This document shows positions 39,036 to 41,184 of a stretch of DNA of 41,184 nucleotides, piece after piece. The DNA lies in the NCBI GenBank assembly GCA_020633555.1, contig JACKDL010000043.1, positions 1 through 41,184 of the forward strand. Direction: 5' to 3'. The notes below the pieces were generated by a model. It searched no databases. It saw only the letters and a program-made list of their open reading frames with translations, and was not told the DNA's origin. The DNA is from Myxococcales bacterium. Its GTDB lineage: Bacteria > Myxococcota_A > Bradymonadia > UBA7976 > UBA1532. Numbering within the stretch: the first letter of the stretch is position 1; each line of letters starts with the position of its first letter. The translations under genes and the position numbers were made by a program.

Positions 39036-40604
39036 ATGCAAACGCCGCCCCGCACCCGATCCCTCGCCCCGCTGGCCCTGCTCTGGCCGCTGCTGTTCAT
39101 GGCCTGCGACGACAGCGCCGGCAGCGGGGGGACCACCCCCCGTGACATGGGCGAAGTGGGGGTGTGTCGGTTCAACAGCGACTGCCCGCCCGGCTACTAC
39201 TGCAAAGAGCGCCGCTGCGACCTGGACTGCCGCACCTCGCGGGACTGCCCCCCCGGCCAGAGCTGCGAGAGCGGCGAGTGCCTGGGCGCCCAGCCTGACC
39301 GCGGCGCCCCCCCCGACATGGCCAGCCCCCAGTGCCGCGCCGACGCCGACTGCGCCCCGCCGAGCACCGTCTGCGAAAGCGGCGCCTGCGTGCCCGGCTG
39401 CGCCACCACCGGCTGTGGAGCCGGGCAGACCTGTGGCGCCGACACCGGCCGCTGCGCCGCCTTCGACTGCCGCCGCGACGGCTGCCCCGACGGCCAGGCC
39501 TGTGACCGCGACACGGGCGCGTGTGTGTCCGCGCCGCCCTGTGATCCGCCCTGCGCGGAAGACGAATACTGCGACCTCGACCTGCGCCGCTGTGTGTTGC
39601 GCCAGACCTGCGCCGACACCGGCTGCCCCGACGGCTGGTACTGTGATGGGCAGACGGGCATGTGCCTGGAGCCCGACTGCAACCGGGACGGCTGCCTGGG
39701 GCAGCGGGTGTGCAACGAACAGAGCGGCCAATGCGAAGACCCACCCTTCGACTGCCGCAACGGCGATCCATGTGGGGCAGGGGAACGCTGTGACGAACAG
39801 ACGGGGCGCTGCCTGGGCCGCGCGGCCCTGGGCGAGCGCTGCGACCGCGCCTTCCACTGCGCCAGCGACATGTGTGTGGGCAGCCCGCAGAACCCCAACC
39901 TGGCCTTCTGCACCCAGCTCTGTTGTTCCGAGAACGACTGCCCTGCCGGCTTCGGCTGCCTGTACGGCGCCGGCGTGCGCTACTGCGTGCCCGCGGCGCT
40001 GGTGCCCACCAGCAACTTCAGCGCCTCGGCGGGCCAGGACTGCAGCCGGGTGAACGACTGCCGCACCGGCATCTGCGGCCCCCGCGACCGCTGCATGGGC
40101 TCGTGCTGCACCGACGCCGACTGCCTGGGCGCCGTGTGTGAGCTGCTGCCCACCGGCGACGGCTCGGCCCGCGGGGTGTGTGACATCGGCAACATCGGCC
40201 TGGGCGGCCCCGCCGGCTCGCCCTGCTTCAGCGAGCTGGACTGCCTGAACCGGCTGTGTGTCCCCATCCCGGGGGGCAACGGCGGCGCCCCCGGCTACTG
40301 CGCCCCCTCGTGCTGCACCCACGCTGACTGCGGCGGCGGTCTGTTGTGCGGCCAGGTGCTGGTGGGCCAGCGTGGCGATTACATCCACACGGCGTGTGTG
40401 CCCCTGGAGGCCGGCCCGCGCGCCGACGGCGCCGGCTGTCTGTCCGACAGCGACTGTCAGAGCGGCCACTGTGTCGAAGACTTCTGCCGCCAGCCGTGCT
40501 GCTACGACCAGCACTGCGCCAACGGCCTGCGCTGCCTGCCCCGCGCCAACGGCGAGGGCAGCCTGGTGCGCGCCTGCGTGCCGCCGGACGTGCCGGCCGA
40601 GTAG
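39036..40604 (+). CDS. Cys-rich repeat lipoprotein
   Basis: A 522-residue exported lipoprotein: signal ending LFMAC followed by DD, a short tether with PRDMG and later PDRGAPPDMA, then about a dozen Cys-rich units. These are of the form C-x-x-D-x-D-C-P-x-G-x-x-C and DGxxCDxxTGxC (for example CPDGWYCDGQTGMC, CGAGERCDEQTGRC). The second half carries CC pairs (QLCCSENDC, GSCCTDADC, PSCCTHADC, QPCCYDQHC). Such repeats resemble Dickkopf/EGF-like disulfide modules seen in exported myxobacterial proteins. A surface-binding or structural role is inferred; no enzyme domain is visible. An ATG at 38934 lies in the same frame but precedes the signal peptide, so 39036 is preferred. Confidence 0.82.
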   Translation: MQTPPRTRSLAPLALLWPLLFMACDDSAGSGGTTPRDMGEVGVCRFNSDCPPGYYCKERRCDLDCRTSRDCPPGQSCESGECLGAQPDRGAPPDMASPQCRADADCAPPSTVCESGACVPGCATTGCGAGQTCGADTGRCAAFDCRRDGCPDGQACDRDTGACVSAPPCDPPCAEDEYCDLDLRRCVLRQTCADTGCPDGWYCDGQTGMCLEPDCNRDGCLGQRVCNEQSGQCEDPPFDCRNGDPCGAGERCDEQTGRCLGRAALGERCDRAFHCASDMCVGSPQNPNLAFCTQLCCSENDCPAGFGCLYGAGVRYCVPAALVPTSNFSASAGQDCSRVNDCRTGICGPRDRCMGSCCTDADCLGAVCELLPTGDGSARGVCDIGNIGLGGPAGSPCFSELDCLNRLCVPIPGGNGGAPGYCAPSCCTHADCGGGLLCGQVLVGQRGDYIHTACVPLEAGPRADGAGCLSDSDCQSGHCVEDFCRQPCCYDQHCANGLRCLPRANGEGSLVRACVPPDVPAE

Positions 40605-40651
40605 CGTAAGATCGGCGCTGGCGGTCCGTCAGGCCTCTGCGGAGGTGCTTG

Positions 40652-41184
40652 ATGATCAGAGCGAAGGCTGGAGCCAGTGGGCTGGTGCTGACCCTGCTGT
40701 GGGCCTGCGGCGGCGCCGACCCCGAGCCCGTGGCCCCTGGCGTAGCCGAAGACTTCGCCGTCCGCCTGGCCGCCTGTGACGCCGCCGGCTACTGGACCGT
40801 GCGCTACCAGGCCTCGCCCCCTGAACAGTTGGGCGCCCACCGCTACCCCGACGTGCTCGCCGTGACCCCGCAGGGCGTGATCGTCGACGCGATCGAGAGC
40901 CTGAGCTGCGAGGCGCCCGTGGCAGCTCGGGCCGACTGGCTCGACGCGGGCGGCTGCACGCTGCGTGTGCGCGCGGCCTTCGGCTGTGAGCGGCGACCGG
41001 GTGAAAACCTGGATCTCACCCTGACCTTGGGCAGCAACGCGGCCGGCGGCAGCGCGCTCGTCGAGCCCTTCGACCGCGATGACGGCCCCTGGCGCTTCGC
41101 GGCGGTGGCCGAGAGGAGCCACCTGGACACCGCCTGCGTCGTACCTGCGCCCGCGGACCTGCCCGCCACCGCGTACGCCGAGCC
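40652..41184 (+). CDS. Lipoprotein of unknown function, 3' end outside window
   Basis: An open frame from ATG 40652 to the window edge (177 codons, no stop), with GGAGG at 40640-40644. The signal peptide ends LLWAC, followed by GG. The mature part is beta-rich with four Cys visible (LAACDAAGYW, LSCEAP, GGCTLRV, FGCERR). It is not recognised as a known family. It follows the Cys-rich lipoprotein by 47 bp on the same strand, so it may be co-transcribed; a TAAGAT (-10-like) at 40607-40612 could also give it its own promoter. Confidence 0.75.
   Translation, partial: MIRAKAGASGLVLTLLWACGGADPEPVAPGVAEDFAVRLAACDAAGYWTVRYQASPPEQLGAHRYPDVLAVTPQGVIVDAIESLSCEAPVAARADWLDAGGCTLRVRAAFGCERRPGENLDLTLTLGSNAAGGSALVEPFDRDDGPWRFAAVAERSHLDTACVVPAPADLPATAYAE

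Overview
The window is extremely GC-rich, uses GTG starts often, and encodes an unusual density of exported lipoproteins. These carry Pro/Asp-rich tethers, Asp-rich DxDG repeats and Cys-rich repeats, together with a Ser/Thr kinase fused to an ATPase. That combination points to a Myxococcota/Bradymonadota-type bacterium (former Deltaproteobacteria). The assignment is inference from gene style; there is no rRNA or marker gene to confirm it.

Left part (1-17724, all + strand). The window opens inside a NifJ-type pyruvate:ferredoxin oxidoreductase, followed by its usual partner, a dihydroorotate-dehydrogenase-like flavoprotein. An intergenic stretch of about 890 bp follows (2439-3332). It is packed with perfect palindromes: a terminator-like doublet, two copies of an ~80-bp element that each fold into a 13-bp hairpin, a third unrelated 13-bp hairpin, and a 14-bp TetR-type palindrome about 150 bp before the next gene. 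Then comes the centrepiece, a tightly overlapping three-gene operon. It encodes a ~2950-residue type I fatty acid synthase (AT-ER-DH-MPT-ACP-KR-KS, the mycobacterial/fungal order fused in one chain), a holo-ACP synthase, and a ~1710-residue single-chain biotin carboxylase/BCCP/central/carboxyltransferase protein that looks like an acetyl-CoA carboxylase. Together these could make malonyl-CoA, activate the carrier domain and synthesise fatty acids; the upstream PFOR makes acetyl-CoA.

Middle part (17758-29391). This holds a glycine-rich lipoprotein broken by two one-base shifts, a LysR C-terminal remnant, a glutathione-transferase-like protein, an alpha/beta-hydrolase lipoprotein and a Uma2-type nuclease. 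These are followed on the minus strand by a translationally coupled set (ElaA-type acetyltransferase, trypsin-like lipoprotein with Cys-rich repeats, B12-binding-type radical SAM enzyme). Next are a small lipoprotein on the plus strand and a coupled minus-strand pair, an RluA-type pseudouridine synthase and an alpha/beta-hydrolase.

Right part (29464-41184). This holds a 1181-residue lipoprotein with 17 DxDG repeats, a Ser/Thr kinase-ATPase with three apparent indels near its start, an aldehyde dehydrogenase with two indels, an esterase overlapping a probable outer-membrane protein, a Met-rich helical exported protein, a Cys-rich lipoprotein, and a lipoprotein that runs off the end.

Three genes look broken only by single-base indels, mostly in G/C runs. 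In each case the corrected length is a multiple of three, so assembly error is at least as likely as decay. No tRNA, rRNA, CRISPR, insertion sequence or phage gene was seen.
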